Shown piece by piece: positions 6,871-12,960 of a DNA stretch of 14,920 nucleotides (its first letter is position 1; each line of letters opens with the position of its first letter). A program made the translations under genes and the position numbers. The notes under the pieces are model-generated. The model was not told the origin of the DNA. It saw only the letters and a list, made by a program, of their open reading frames with translations, and did no database searches. This stretch comes from JBGPJM01 sp041485385 (GTDB taxonomy: Bacteria; Planctomycetota; Phycisphaerae; Phycisphaerales; UBA1924): contig JBGPJM010000117.1 of NCBI GenBank assembly GCA_041485385.1, positions 1 through 14,920 of the forward strand, read 5' to 3'.

Positions 6871-8064
6871 ATGACCCGCAGCATGAACAGAAAACCGCTC
6901 TCCGACGGCCAGAAGGCGAGCCTGCGCCGCGCCGTCGGACGCGCCAACTCCCTGGGGATCGAGCAGCGCCAGCTCGACGCGCTGCTGAACGAGCTCGACG
7001 CCGCCGACGGCCCGCGCCCGGAGAACTCGCACCGCCAGCACGTCCGCCGCTCCTTCCGGAAGCTCGCGATCCCGATGCGGATCCGTCATCGCCACGGGGC
7101 CGACGCCGACCTGACCGTTGCCTGCCGCAACATCTCCCGCAGCGGGATCAGCGTCCTGCACAGCAGCTTCCTGTACCCGGGGACGGCGTGCGCGGTGACG
7201 CTGCCGCGCTGCGACGGCAGGACCATGCAGGTCACGGGGATGGTCGTGCGCTGCGCACACCGGCGAGGGATCGTGCACGAGATCGGCATCAGCTTCGACC
7301 GGCCGATCGACACGAAGGAGCTCCTTGTCTTCGGCCTGTTCGCCGACTGGTTCTCGATGGAGGTTGTCGACCCGTCCGAGCTCGTCGGCTCCGTGCTGTA
7401 CATCGACGACTCCCCCGCTGATCGGCGCCTCTTCCGCCACCATCTCCGCAACACCTACCTCACGGTCACGACCGCCGACGACGCGCAGTCCGGTATCGAA
7501 CTCTCCCCCAACGGGCACAGTGTCATCGTCTGCGATTACGACCTCGACGGCGGCGCGGCGCACCTGGTCGCCGCGCTGCGCTCGCGCGACGTGCAGACCC
7601 CGGTGATCATGATCACCGGTGACACCGCCTCCGCCACGCCCCGCTGGCATGCCCGCGTCAACGCGCAGGCCTACCTGGCCAAGCCGGTGGGGCAGAAACT
7701 GCTCCTTCGTGCGATCGCCGAGTTCCTCCAGCCCGAGCACCTCGGCAAGGGGCAGCCCTTTTCCGCCGGCGCGCTCCCGCGCGGCCATCCCAGCGCATCG
7801 CTCCTGGATGGGTACGGCGGCGACCTGCACGAGGCGGCCTCCAGGCTCAAAGAGCGACTGATCGCCAACGACCTCAAGGGATGCCGGGCGCTATGCGCAG
7901 AAATCAGGGCCGCCGCGCGCGACATGGGCCTCAAGGCAATCGACGAGCTGGCGGAGAAGGCCATGCGGCGCCTGCAGCAGCCGGTCGGCATCAAGAAGAG
8001 CGTGCCGCACGTCAATCGACTGGTCGAGGCGTGTCGGCGGGCGAGCCTTCGGCGCGCGGGGTAA
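6871..8064 (+). CDS. PilZ - response-regulator receiver protein with degenerate HPt-like tail
   Basis: The 397-residue cytoplasmic signalling protein has three parts. An N-terminal helical leader (1-55) precedes a PilZ domain (~58-155) with the full cyclic-di-GMP motif, RRSFR at 59-63 and NISRSG at 87-92. A receiver domain (~174-293) has paired Asp 179/180, phospho-acceptor Asp222 in CDYDLD, MITGD, and Lys271 in LAKPV. The C-terminal ~80 residues resemble an HPt helical bundle: AEIRAAARDMGL (from 343) lines up with the HxIKGAAGSVGL helix of HPt proteins, but the phospho-accepting His is Ala. ATG 6871 is chosen because the upstream frame back to 6703 is Arg/Gly/Pro-rich filler; ATG 6883 is an alternative. 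The 3' end overlaps the last phage-like gene, on the other strand, by 53 bp. Confidence 0.85.
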   Translation: MTRSMNRKPLSDGQKASLRRAVGRANSLGIEQRQLDALLNELDAADGPRPENSHRQHVRRSFRKLAIPMRIRHRHGADADLTVACRNISRSGISVLHSSFLYPGTACAVTLPRCDGRTMQVTGMVVRCAHRRGIVHEIGISFDRPIDTKELLVFGLFADWFSMEVVDPSELVGSVLYIDDSPADRRLFRHHLRNTYLTVTTADDAQSGIELSPNGHSVIVCDYDLDGGAAHLVAALRSRDVQTPVIMITGDTASATPRWHARVNAQAYLAKPVGQKLLLRAIAEFLQPEHLGKGQPFSAGALPRGHPSASLLDGYGGDLHEAASRLKERLIANDLKGCRALCAEIRAAARDMGLKAIDELAEKAMRRLQQPVGIKKSVPHVNRLVEACRRASLRRAG

Positions 8065-8326
8065 CCGAGCCGATCGACGCGCCGAGCCGCTCCAGGGCCG
8101 ACGCGACGGCGCGCTGACCGACCTCGAGGGCCGTCAGGGCCCGCGTGTTCTCGCAGACGACGCGGATCAGGACGCCCGTGTGCGTGCGTTCCTGCATGAG
8201 CCGGTCGTGCAGCTCGGAGAGCTGCTTCTCCCTGGTCGCGCCGGCCCGGCGCTCGGTGAGCCACATCCACCCGATCAGACCCGCCACGCCGAACTGTGCC
8301 AGCGCCGTTGCGATATCGCCTTCCAT
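8012..8326 (-). CDS. Small holin-like membrane protein with one N-terminal TM and coiled coil
   Basis: The 104-residue product begins at ATG 8326 with GGGAGG about 7 nt upstream, which settles the start against the longer frame back to 8446. Residues ~8-23 (ALAQFGVAGLIGWMWL) form one membrane segment. Next come a charged stretch (RREKQ-type), a helical region to about residue 85 and a disordered tail. This plan (N-out, short TM, coiled coil) is shared by several phage holin or holin-like families such as BhlA/UviB types, but no diagnostic motif proves it. It is the last gene of the minus-strand cluster and runs into the 3' end of the PilZ-REC gene. It could equally be a membrane anchor for something else. 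Confidence 0.6.
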   Translation of the reverse strand: MEGDIATALAQFGVAGLIGWMWLTERRAGATREKQLSELHDRLMQERTHTGVLIRVVCENTRALTALEVGQRAVASALERLGASIGSVTPRAEGSPADTPRPVD

Positions 8327-8340
8327 GGTCGCCTCCCTTC

Positions 8341-8718
8341 TTACGGCAGGAACCGCACGAACGTTGCCGTGTAGCCGATGGACCACTCCCGGGCGCGGTC
8401 GGTGCGGTCCCCTTCCTCGTAGCGGACGAAGGACATGTCCGTCCATGTGCGCCCGTGGTGGTCGATGAGCGTGCCGGTCTGGACCGGGTCGGTGAGCTGG
8501 GCGGTGACGGCGTCGCGGAGGGTCCAGAGCGCGGACTCGCCCGCGGCGACCAGGCGCCCCTTGACGATGACGGTCAGCTCCAGCGGGCCGATGGGCGTGG
8601 AGCCGGCCTGGGTGGGCGTGAGGCGCGCGTTGATGAGGACGTACTCGCCCTGCGGGCCCAGCGCGAAGCGGTGCGGGCCGGAGTTGAAGAGGCCGAGTCC
8701 CTTGAAGGTGCTTGCCAT
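8341..8718 (-). CDS. Putative phage connector or tail-component protein
   Basis: The 125-residue product starts at ATG 8718 with AGGAAG upstream. It is rich in predicted beta strands: GEYVLINARLT, GPLELTVIVKGRLV, TGTLIDHHGRTWTDMSFVRYEEGDR, EWSIGYTATFVRFL. The closing pattern (a Gly-x-Leu-x-Asp-x-x-Gly-Arg-x-Trp turn and then an aromatic-rich last strand) reminds me of small phage tail proteins, but I cannot assign a family. It lies 14 bp upstream of the holin-like gene in transcription order and 15 bp after the preceding gene, so the three are tightly packed as in a phage operon. Confidence 0.6.
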   Translation of the reverse strand: MASTFKGLGLFNSGPHRFALGPQGEYVLINARLTPTQAGSTPIGPLELTVIVKGRLVAAGESALWTLRDAVTAQLTDPVQTGTLIDHHGRTWTDMSFVRYEEGDRTDRAREWSIGYTATFVRFLP

Positions 8719-8733
8719 GGGTTCTTCCTGCGC

Positions 8734-9168
8734 TCAGAGCGAGCCGTCGGATGCGTCCTCGATGGTGATGGGGTCGGCCGCGCCGTCGCTGGAGATGCAG
8801 AGCATGGTGATGGTCCGCAGGGCGCCGGGGTCGGCGCCGGAGCGCTGGCCGGTGAGCTGGTGCACGACGGAGGTGACGACGACGGTGGCGCGGGCGCGTT
8901 TGCGGCCGCCCTGGGCCGCGGTGGGGGAGGTGCAGAAGACCAGCTCGGCGCTCTGGCCGGGTGCGGGCGACGACAGGTCATCGCGCAGCAGGCGGCGGGT
9001 CACTTTGATGGTGACGAGCTGCTCGGGGACGTCCGCGAGCGCGGGGTGGGGGCCGGAGTCGGTCCACTCGAGGATCGTGCGCTCGGCGGCCCGGTCGATG
9101 GTGATCGCCGCGACATCTTCCCAGGTGGTCGGGCCGAACTTCACAGCTTGTGGATTGAGGATCAGCAT
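8734..9168 (-). CDS. Putative phage structural protein, possibly tail-tube-like
   Basis: The 144-residue product begins MLILNPQAVKFGPTTWEDVAAITIDR. It alternates beta strands with loops (QLVTIKVTRRLL, QSAELVFCTS, ARATVVVTSVVHQLTG, RTITMLCISSD), the general texture of tail-tube and head-completion proteins. I recognise no specific family. ATG 9168 is preferred although its ribosome-binding site is weak. The frame stays open upstream to 9324, but the added N-terminus would be RRTSRNLKKP-type repeats that merely translate the 10-bp DNA array at 9195-9285. Its place after the connector-like gene supports a role at the head-tail junction or in the tail. Confidence 0.55.
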   Translation of the reverse strand: MLILNPQAVKFGPTTWEDVAAITIDRAAERTILEWTDSGPHPALADVPEQLVTIKVTRRLLRDDLSSPAPGQSAELVFCTSPTAAQGGRKRARATVVVTSVVHQLTGQRSGADPGALRTITMLCISSDGAADPITIEDASDGSL

Positions 9169-9194
9169 TCGTTCCCGGGCTCCAAGACCGCGCC

Positions 9195-9285
9195 AGGTTC
9201 GGCGAGGTTTTTTGAGGTTCGATGGGGGTTTTTTGAGGTTTCGTGAGGTTCGGCGAGGTTTTTTGAGGTTTCTTGAGGTTCGCCG
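9195..9285 (+). repeat. Decamer array C (AGGTTnnnnG units)
   Basis: Nine tandem units of 10 bp (one of 11) run without interruption: AGGTTCGGCG, AGGTTTTTTG, AGGTTCGATG, GGGGTTTTTTG, AGGTTTCGTG, AGGTTCGGCG, AGGTTTTTTG, AGGTTTCTTG, AGGTTCGCCG. The first five bases are nearly constant and the rest vary. Sixteen bases after the last unit comes GTAACTCGTGATGCA (from 9302), a degenerate form of the box behind the other three arrays. The array fills most of the 198-bp gap between 9169 and 9366. In the sense of the structural genes the unit reads AACCT. Confidence 0.9.
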
Positions 9286-9366
9286 CGGAGGATTTTCGCA
9301 CGTAACTCGTGATGCAGCCGTCACTTGTGTGCACTGATCGCCCGCGGGCGCGCCCGGAGTCCATTT

Positions 9367-10008
9367 TCACCAGGCCCTGACCAACTGGATGATGTTCAGT
9401 CGCCGCGTTGCGTCGGCGACTCCGTCACCGTCGGTGTCGATCCGGGCCGCCGCGAGCTGGCGCTCGGAGACGAACCGGCGGCGGTAGAACTCGGCGCGGG
9501 CGCCGAGCGCTGAATCCGGCCCGCTGAGGGCGGAGGCGGCGCTGTAGATGAGGTGGAGCGCCGCGACCGATTCCACCATGGCCAGGGCGCCGGGGGTGGT
9601 GATGGAGGCCTCGGTGAGGAGGCCGGGAGCCGCGGGCAGGTCGGGCTCGATGCCGAGCATCCGCAGGAGCTGCCGGTGGACGGCCGCGATCTGCGGCGCG
9701 AAGGTCGCCGATGCCACGGGCCTCGCGCCCAGGGCCGGCGGGGGGATCAGCGCCCCATCGGTCCCCGCGCGGAGCAGAGAGACCGTGGCGACGGTGGCGC
9801 TGGTGACGGCGGTGACTTCCAGCGGCACGGCGTCGTACATGAGCACGTTCCCGGGCGCGACGCCGGAGGCGAGGAAATCGCCGCCGGTGATGGTCATGGT
9901 GGTTCCGGCGGCGGTGCCGGTCGCCAGCAGCACGCGCTGGCCGACCCAGGGCACATCGCGGAACAGGTTGGGCTCCAGCACCAGCAGGTCTCGATCGCTC
10001 GCGAACAT
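9367..10008 (-). CDS. Head-tail connector-like protein with a DxDxDG loop
   Basis: The 213-residue product starts at ATG 10008 with GGAAGG just upstream. The first ~100 residues look beta-rich (VGQRVLLAT, TTMTITGGDFL, LEVTAVTSATVATVSLL). From ~104 on it is helical (APQIAAVHRQLLRMLGI, ALAMVESVAALHLIYSAAS, ARAEFYRRRFVSERQLAAARI). Residues 191-199 are DTDGDGVAD, the calcium-loop pattern of EF-hand and thrombospondin-3 type repeats. It follows the major capsid gene, the usual place for adaptor or connector proteins, and the AEFYRRRF...ID.DGDG ending is of the kind I associate with those. The family is not certain. Confidence 0.55.
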   Translation of the reverse strand: MFASDRDLLVLEPNLFRDVPWVGQRVLLATGTAAGTTMTITGGDFLASGVAPGNVLMYDAVPLEVTAVTSATVATVSLLRAGTDGALIPPPALGARPVASATFAPQIAAVHRQLLRMLGIEPDLPAAPGLLTEASITTPGALAMVESVAALHLIYSAASALSGPDSALGARAEFYRRRFVSERQLAAARIDTDGDGVADATRRLNIIQLVRAW

Positions 10009-10061
10009 TTCCTTCCCCCCTTCGTTGCCCGTCGGCGAAGACTTTCAGGAAAGGGGATCGA

Positions 10062-10088
10062 GGGGAGGGCCCCGCAGGGCCCCTCCCC
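10062..10088 (-). terminator. Strong hairpin between capsid and connector genes
   Basis: GGGGAGGGCCC (10062-10072) pairs with GGGCCCCTCCCC (10077-10088) through 11 base pairs with a single bulge and a 4-nt loop. It begins 30 bp after the capsid stop in the direction of transcription. Only a short CCCCTTTCC follows on the minus strand, so it may be a partial terminator or an mRNA-stabilising structure that keeps capsid expression above that of downstream genes. This is an inference from position. Confidence 0.5.
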
Positions 10089-10117
10089 TCCCCCCGGTCG
10101 CGGCACGCATCCGCGCC

Positions 10118-11287
10118 TCAGGTTGACAGGCCGCGGATCAGGCCGTGCGCGCTCTCGTTCCGCATTTCCAGCGTGTACTCGCCGATGACCTGGCCGACCT
10201 CGCTGTCGCCGGCGGCGGCGAGGGACTTGTAGTGGAAGCTCCGGCCGGCCAGGGGCAGCACCTCCACGCGCGAGGAATCCAGGAGCAGGACGGTGTCGGA
10301 GGGGACCCAGCGGGAGAGGACGACGCGGCAGACGCCGAAGTCGGTCTCGTACACGCTCACCAGGTCGCGGAAGCGCGTGTCCGCCGGGTCGTACTGGCGC
10401 GCGCTGCCGATGAACTGGTTGATGCGTCGCTTCTGGACGCCGCTGACGACGATGGTGTCGAGCTTGGCGGCCGACTGCTCCCAGATGAAGCGCATGGCGG
10501 TGTTGATGATCTCCTCGTCGAGCTCGTTGAGGCCGCCGCCGCCGCCGGCGGGGATGCCGCCGGAGCCGGGGACGAACTGGTTGGTGGCGATCTGCGGGAT
10601 GATGCCGTTCATGCTGCGGCGGACGGTGGCGGAGCCCTGCGGGGTGGAGGCGGGTGCGACGCCGTTGATGACGCAGTTCTCCAGGTCGCGCAGGAGCTCG
10701 CGGATGCGCTCCTGCTTCTGGAAGTCGACCTCGTCGGCGAGGCCGATGGCCCTGGCGGCCTGCATGGAGCCGCTGACCTCGACGCTGGCGGTGAAGATCT
10801 GGGTGTAGTTGCGCCTGCGGACGCGGGTGGTGAAGCGGGTGGCGGGCCGGTCGTCGCCCTCGAGGGCGGCGTTGCCGAGGATGAAGAGCTTGAGGTTGTC
10901 GCTGAGGGCGCTGGCGGGGGTGCCGCCGTAGCGCCGGGTGACGGTGAGGACGTTGCCGGCGACGGCGGTGACGAGGATGACCTCGCGGGCGCCGCTGGGC
11001 TTGACCTGGTCGCCGACGCGGAAGCGCGGGCCGTTGTCCACCGTGATCGAGGTCGCGTCGGTGGCGTTGGGGGAGAAGCTGGCCTGGTTGACCAGGTCGG
11101 CGTTGGGGCTGAGTTCATCCTCGATCCATTCGTGGATGGTGCTGGTGGCCGCCCGCTTGCCGTCGCCGAGGTGATCCAGCAGCGCCGTCTCGAACGGGCT
11201 GACGATCCCGATGATGTCGGAGACGTCCTCCATCAGCTCCGGCAGGTCGACGCCCGCCCCGAAGGTTGCCTTGCCTGTGAATGCCAT
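10118..11287 (-). CDS. Major capsid protein, SU10 / DUF5309 family
   Basis: The 389-residue product matches SU10-type major capsid proteins (HK97 fold) along its length. The blocks are an N-terminal SDIIGIVSPFETALL (23-37), IHEWIEDEL (51-59), RRNYTQIF (158-165), VEVSGSMQAARAIG, DEVDFQKQERIRELLRDLENCVING (185-209), and a C-terminal LAAAGDSEVGQVIGEYTLEMRNESAHG. These are the expected strand and long-helix signatures. A glycine run (PAGGGGG) near residue 247 is a likely flexible loop. There is no N-terminal protease-cleaved delta domain of HK97 type, and the assembly partner is probably the scaffold-like gene upstream. AGGAG 8 nt before ATG 11287 supports the start. The gene is complete with no internal stop. 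Confidence 0.87.
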   Translation of the reverse strand: MAFTGKATFGAGVDLPELMEDVSDIIGIVSPFETALLDHLGDGKRAATSTIHEWIEDELSPNADLVNQASFSPNATDATSITVDNGPRFRVGDQVKPSGAREVILVTAVAGNVLTVTRRYGGTPASALSDNLKLFILGNAALEGDDRPATRFTTRVRRRNYTQIFTASVEVSGSMQAARAIGLADEVDFQKQERIRELLRDLENCVINGVAPASTPQGSATVRRSMNGIIPQIATNQFVPGSGGIPAGGGGGLNELDEEIINTAMRFIWEQSAAKLDTIVVSGVQKRRINQFIGSARQYDPADTRFRDLVSVYETDFGVCRVVLSRWVPSDTVLLLDSSRVEVLPLAGRSFHYKSLAAAGDSEVGQVIGEYTLEMRNESAHGLIRGLST

Positions 11288-11398
11288 GCGGTGACTCCTT
11301 TGATGTGTTGAGACCGTGCTGTGCGCGCGGCGGCCACGTGCCCCGCCCGCGTTGAGTTGTGCCGTTCTTTGAGATGCCCCGCCGGAGATTTACCACAG

Positions 11399-11433
11399 AG
11401 CGGAAGTGAAAAGTGAGGAGTGAAAAGTGAAAA
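11399..11433 (+). repeat. 7-bp-period array (GTGAAAA units)
   Basis: AGCGGAA, GTGAAAA, GTGAGGA, GTGAAAA, GTGAAAA occur in direct succession. They join a GATTTACCACAGAG motif on the left with decamer array A on the right. The period is the same as in the arrays at 221-283 and 12961-13027, but the unit is different. Confidence 0.8.
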
Positions 11434-11436
11434 GAA

Positions 11437-11599
11437 GACGTTTCATGAAGTTCGGACGAGTTCCGGCGGGTTCGATATGAGATCCGACGAGACCTCCGGA
11501 GAGATCGAGAGAGATTTTGAGAGTTTTGGAGAGTTTTGGAGATACACAGGGGAGTTTTTGAGTGTTTTGGAGAGTTTTTGAGAGTTTTGGGCTTCGCCG
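11437..11599 (+). repeat. Decamer array A (GAGAGTTTTG-type units)
   Basis: About sixteen units of 10 bp (two of 11-12) can be read in phase. They start with GACGTTTCAT, GAAGTTCGGA and CGAGTTCCGG, pass through GAGATCCGAC, GAGACCTCCG and GAGAGATCGA, and end with several near-identical GAGAGTTTTG units. Units tend to start with GAG, and T runs recur one helical turn apart. The last unit, GGCTTCGCCG, leads into conserved block A. Confidence 0.85.
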
Positions 11600-11690
11600 C
11601 GGGGCCGGAATCGTTGTAAGTGCTTGATGCATCGATGCTTGACGCGGTTCGTACTCGCTCGGTTGGCCTCCGAGCGCCAAGTTGCTCGTT
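11592..11690 (+). repeat. Conserved block A behind decamer array A
   Basis: About 98 bp starting CTTCGCCGCGGGG and ending AGTTGCTCGTT. Block B at 11988 matches it at roughly four of five positions and at nearly equal length. Both hold GTAAGTGCTTG (here from 11616) and CGGTTCGT. The palindrome GCATCGATGC lies at 11629-11638, and TGCTTGA occurs twice. Differences between the copies do not favour third codon positions in any frame, so it is probably noncoding. Confidence 0.8.
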
Positions 11691-11707
11691 CTCGATCCCC
11701 CGAGGGA

Positions 11708-11853
11708 GATTCACCACAGAGAACGCGGAGAACACAGAGAGGAGACGGGGCAGGTTGAGGAGTTGGAGCGGGCCGTGGTTGTGCTCGCTGCGTTTGTTGT
11801 GTCTTCACCATTCCCCCTCCCCTCTGTGTCCTCTGTGTTCCCTGTGGTGAATC
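11708..11853 (+). repeat. 37-bp inverted repeat of CCACAGAG type with 72-bp centre
   Basis: The left arm (11708-11744) starts GATTCACCACAGAGAAC. The right arm (11817-11853) is its reverse complement at 32 of 37 positions. The arms are made of ACACAGAG-like words spaced about 11-12 bp. A third, shorter copy of the arm start, GATTTACCACAGAG, stands at 11387-11400 before the heptamer array. There is no open frame of note in the centre. CACAGAG-type dispersed repeats are found in many large bacterial genomes; I cannot name this one. Confidence 0.85.
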
Positions 11854-11863
11854 GGCGGATCTT

Positions 11864-11995
11864 GAGTTTCGTGAGGTTGCGACAAGTTCGAACGAGTTGC
11901 GTTGAGTTCCCGGCGAGTTGCGTCGAGTTCGATGGGACTTCTTTTGACTTTCGACGACTTCCGTTGACTTTTTGCGACTTTTTGCGACTTCGCGG
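11864..11995 (+). repeat. Decamer array B (GAGTTn5 changing to GACTTn5)
   Basis: Thirteen units of 9-11 bp run in phase. The first seven are GAGTT-type (for example GAGGTTGCGA, GAGTTCCCGGC, GAGTTGCGTC, GAGTTCGATGG). The last six are GACTT-type (GACTTCTTTT, GACTTTCGAC, GACTTCCGTT, GACTTTTTGC twice, GACTTCGCGG). Within one array the constant part thus shifts by one base while the phase is kept. It continues directly into block B. Confidence 0.9.
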
Positions 11996-12082
11996 CGGGG
12001 TCGAAATCGTTGTAAGTGCTTGGTGCATCGAGGCTTGACTCGGTTCGTGCCCGCTCGGTTGCGCGCACGCCCCGAGTTGCTC
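11988..12082 (+). repeat. Conserved block B behind decamer array B
   Basis: This is the second copy of block A. It opens CTTCGCGGCGGGG, carries GTAAGTGCTTGGTGCA from 12012 (16 bp after the array) and ends AGTTGCTCGTTTA at the stop codon of the scaffold-like gene. In the direction of that gene's transcription the block comes first and the decamer array second. Confidence 0.8.
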
Positions 12083-12084
12083 GT

Positions 12085-12576
12085 TTAGAGCGATGCACGC
12101 CTGAGTCGGAGGTAGTGGACGAGGGATTTCCGGTCGCCGGACTGGGCCGCGTCGCGGGCGGCCTGCTCGAGTTCGGCGCCCGGTCTCGGGACCGAGCCGC
12201 CCATGGCCCCGCCTCCGCCGCCTCCCGCGCCGGCGCCGCCTGCGCGGAGGTTCGCGCGGAAGAGGACCGGCTTGCGGCGCTTCAGGTCCTCGACGGCCTT
12301 CGGCAGCATCCTGGGGTCGGGTTTGGGATCGGGCTTCTGGTCGGCCTTGGCCGCGCCGGCGCCTTCACGGATGGCCGCCTCGACCAGCATGGTCGCGGCG
12401 TCCACATCCACGGTCCCGGCCTCCATCACCAGCTTCTGGATCTGGCGGCGGCGCTCGGACTCATCGAGTCGCTCGCGGGCCCGCGCCAGCTCGCTCTCCA
12501 GGGCCGCGAGGCGCCCGGAGACGTTGCCCTCCCCCGAGGGACTGTCGGTCGTCGTTGCGTGGTCGTTGTCTGGCAT
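12085..12576 (-). CDS. Scaffold-like / minor head protein
   Basis: The 163-residue product starts at ATG 12576 with AAGGAG about 7 nt upstream, so the open frame further upstream (repeat translation) is excluded. Residues 19-50 form a charged coiled coil (GRLAALESELARARERLDESERR). A helical part with DVDAATMLVEAAIREG follows, then a Lys-Pro-Asp linker (80-88), AVEDLKRRKPVLF (94-106), a glycine loop (112-127) and a basic C-terminal helix (SLVHYLRLRRASL). An acidic/coiled N-terminus, a K-P-x-LF motif and a basic end are what I expect of small capsid scaffolds, and the place between portal and major capsid genes agrees. Sequence alone does not prove it. Confidence 0.6.
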   Translation of the reverse strand: MPDNDHATTTDSPSGEGNVSGRLAALESELARARERLDESERRRQIQKLVMEAGTVDVDAATMLVEAAIREGAGAAKADQKPDPKPDPRMLPKAVEDLKRRKPVLFRANLRAGGAGAGGGGGGAMGGSVPRPGAELEQAARDAAQSGDRKSLVHYLRLRRASL

Positions 12577-12721
12577 GGGGTCTCCTTGGAAAAAGTGAGC
12601 GGTGAGCACGTTGTGTTGGTTCGTGGTTGCCTGGTTGGGGTGGGACCTGAAATACATCTCTCGCAGAGGCGCTGAGGGCGCGGAGAAGAGAGGACGCGGG
12701 GAGGGCGGAGTCGGGTGTGGG

Positions 12722-12841
12722 GACAGGGGTCGAGAAGGATCGAGAGATGCAGAGAAGGATCGAGAGAGTTTGAGAAAAGCAGAGAAGGGCGGGGAAAAGA
12801 CGAGAAAAACAGGGCAGGTTTTGTGCGTAAGTACTTGTAGT
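12722..12841 (+). repeat. Decamer array D (GAGAAnnnnn) with its GTAAGTACTTG box
   Basis: Nine units of exactly 10 bp: GACAGGGGTC, GAGAAGGATC, GAGAGATGCA, GAGAAGGATC, GAGAGAGTTT, GAGAAAAGCA, GAGAAGGGCG, GGGAAAAGAC, GAGAAAAACA (to 12811). After 15 more bases, GTAAGTACTTG starts at 12827. The unit is purine-rich, unlike the T-rich units of arrays A-C, but the period, the leading GAG and the following box are the same. Confidence 0.85.
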
Positions 12842-12960
12842 TGCTGGAGTTGTGATTTTTGGCGGGGTGCTTTTGCGAAAGAGGGGGGGGTGGGAATACC
12901 CCCAAGGGGATGGGGTCTTGGGGTCGGGATTGGTGGGTGATGCAAGGGGTTGTGGGAGGA

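Larger units (their letters stand above)
11288..12084. other. 797-bp gap within the capsid cluster, filled by periodic repeats
   Basis: No credible gene is seen. Frames that stay open on the minus strand (for example QALTTIPAPRRS... and QALTTISTPPRS...) are translations of repeats, and differences between their two copies fall at all codon positions. In plus-strand order the gap holds a GAGATTTACCACAGAG start (11385-11400), a heptamer array, decamer array A, conserved block A, a 37-bp inverted repeat, decamer array B and conserved block B. Only the ~95 bp next to the capsid start (11288-11384), with the ribosome-binding site, is free of repeats. A gap this long is unusual between scaffold and capsid genes. 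Confidence 0.8.

Noticed and set aside
9169..9324. N-terminal RRTSRNLKKP repeats on the tail-tube-like protein
   Set aside because: They are simply the translation of the 10-bp DNA array. The array continues the pattern seen in clearly noncoding gaps.
11390..12098. Minus-strand small proteins in the 797-bp gap (for example those containing ALTTIPAPRRS or STYNDSGPAAK)
   Set aside because: They translate repeats. Substitutions between the two block copies fall at first, second and third codon positions alike, and no ribosome-binding site precedes a start codon.
9195..12821. CRISPR arrays
   Set aside because: The units are 10 bp with no spacers, and no cas genes are present.
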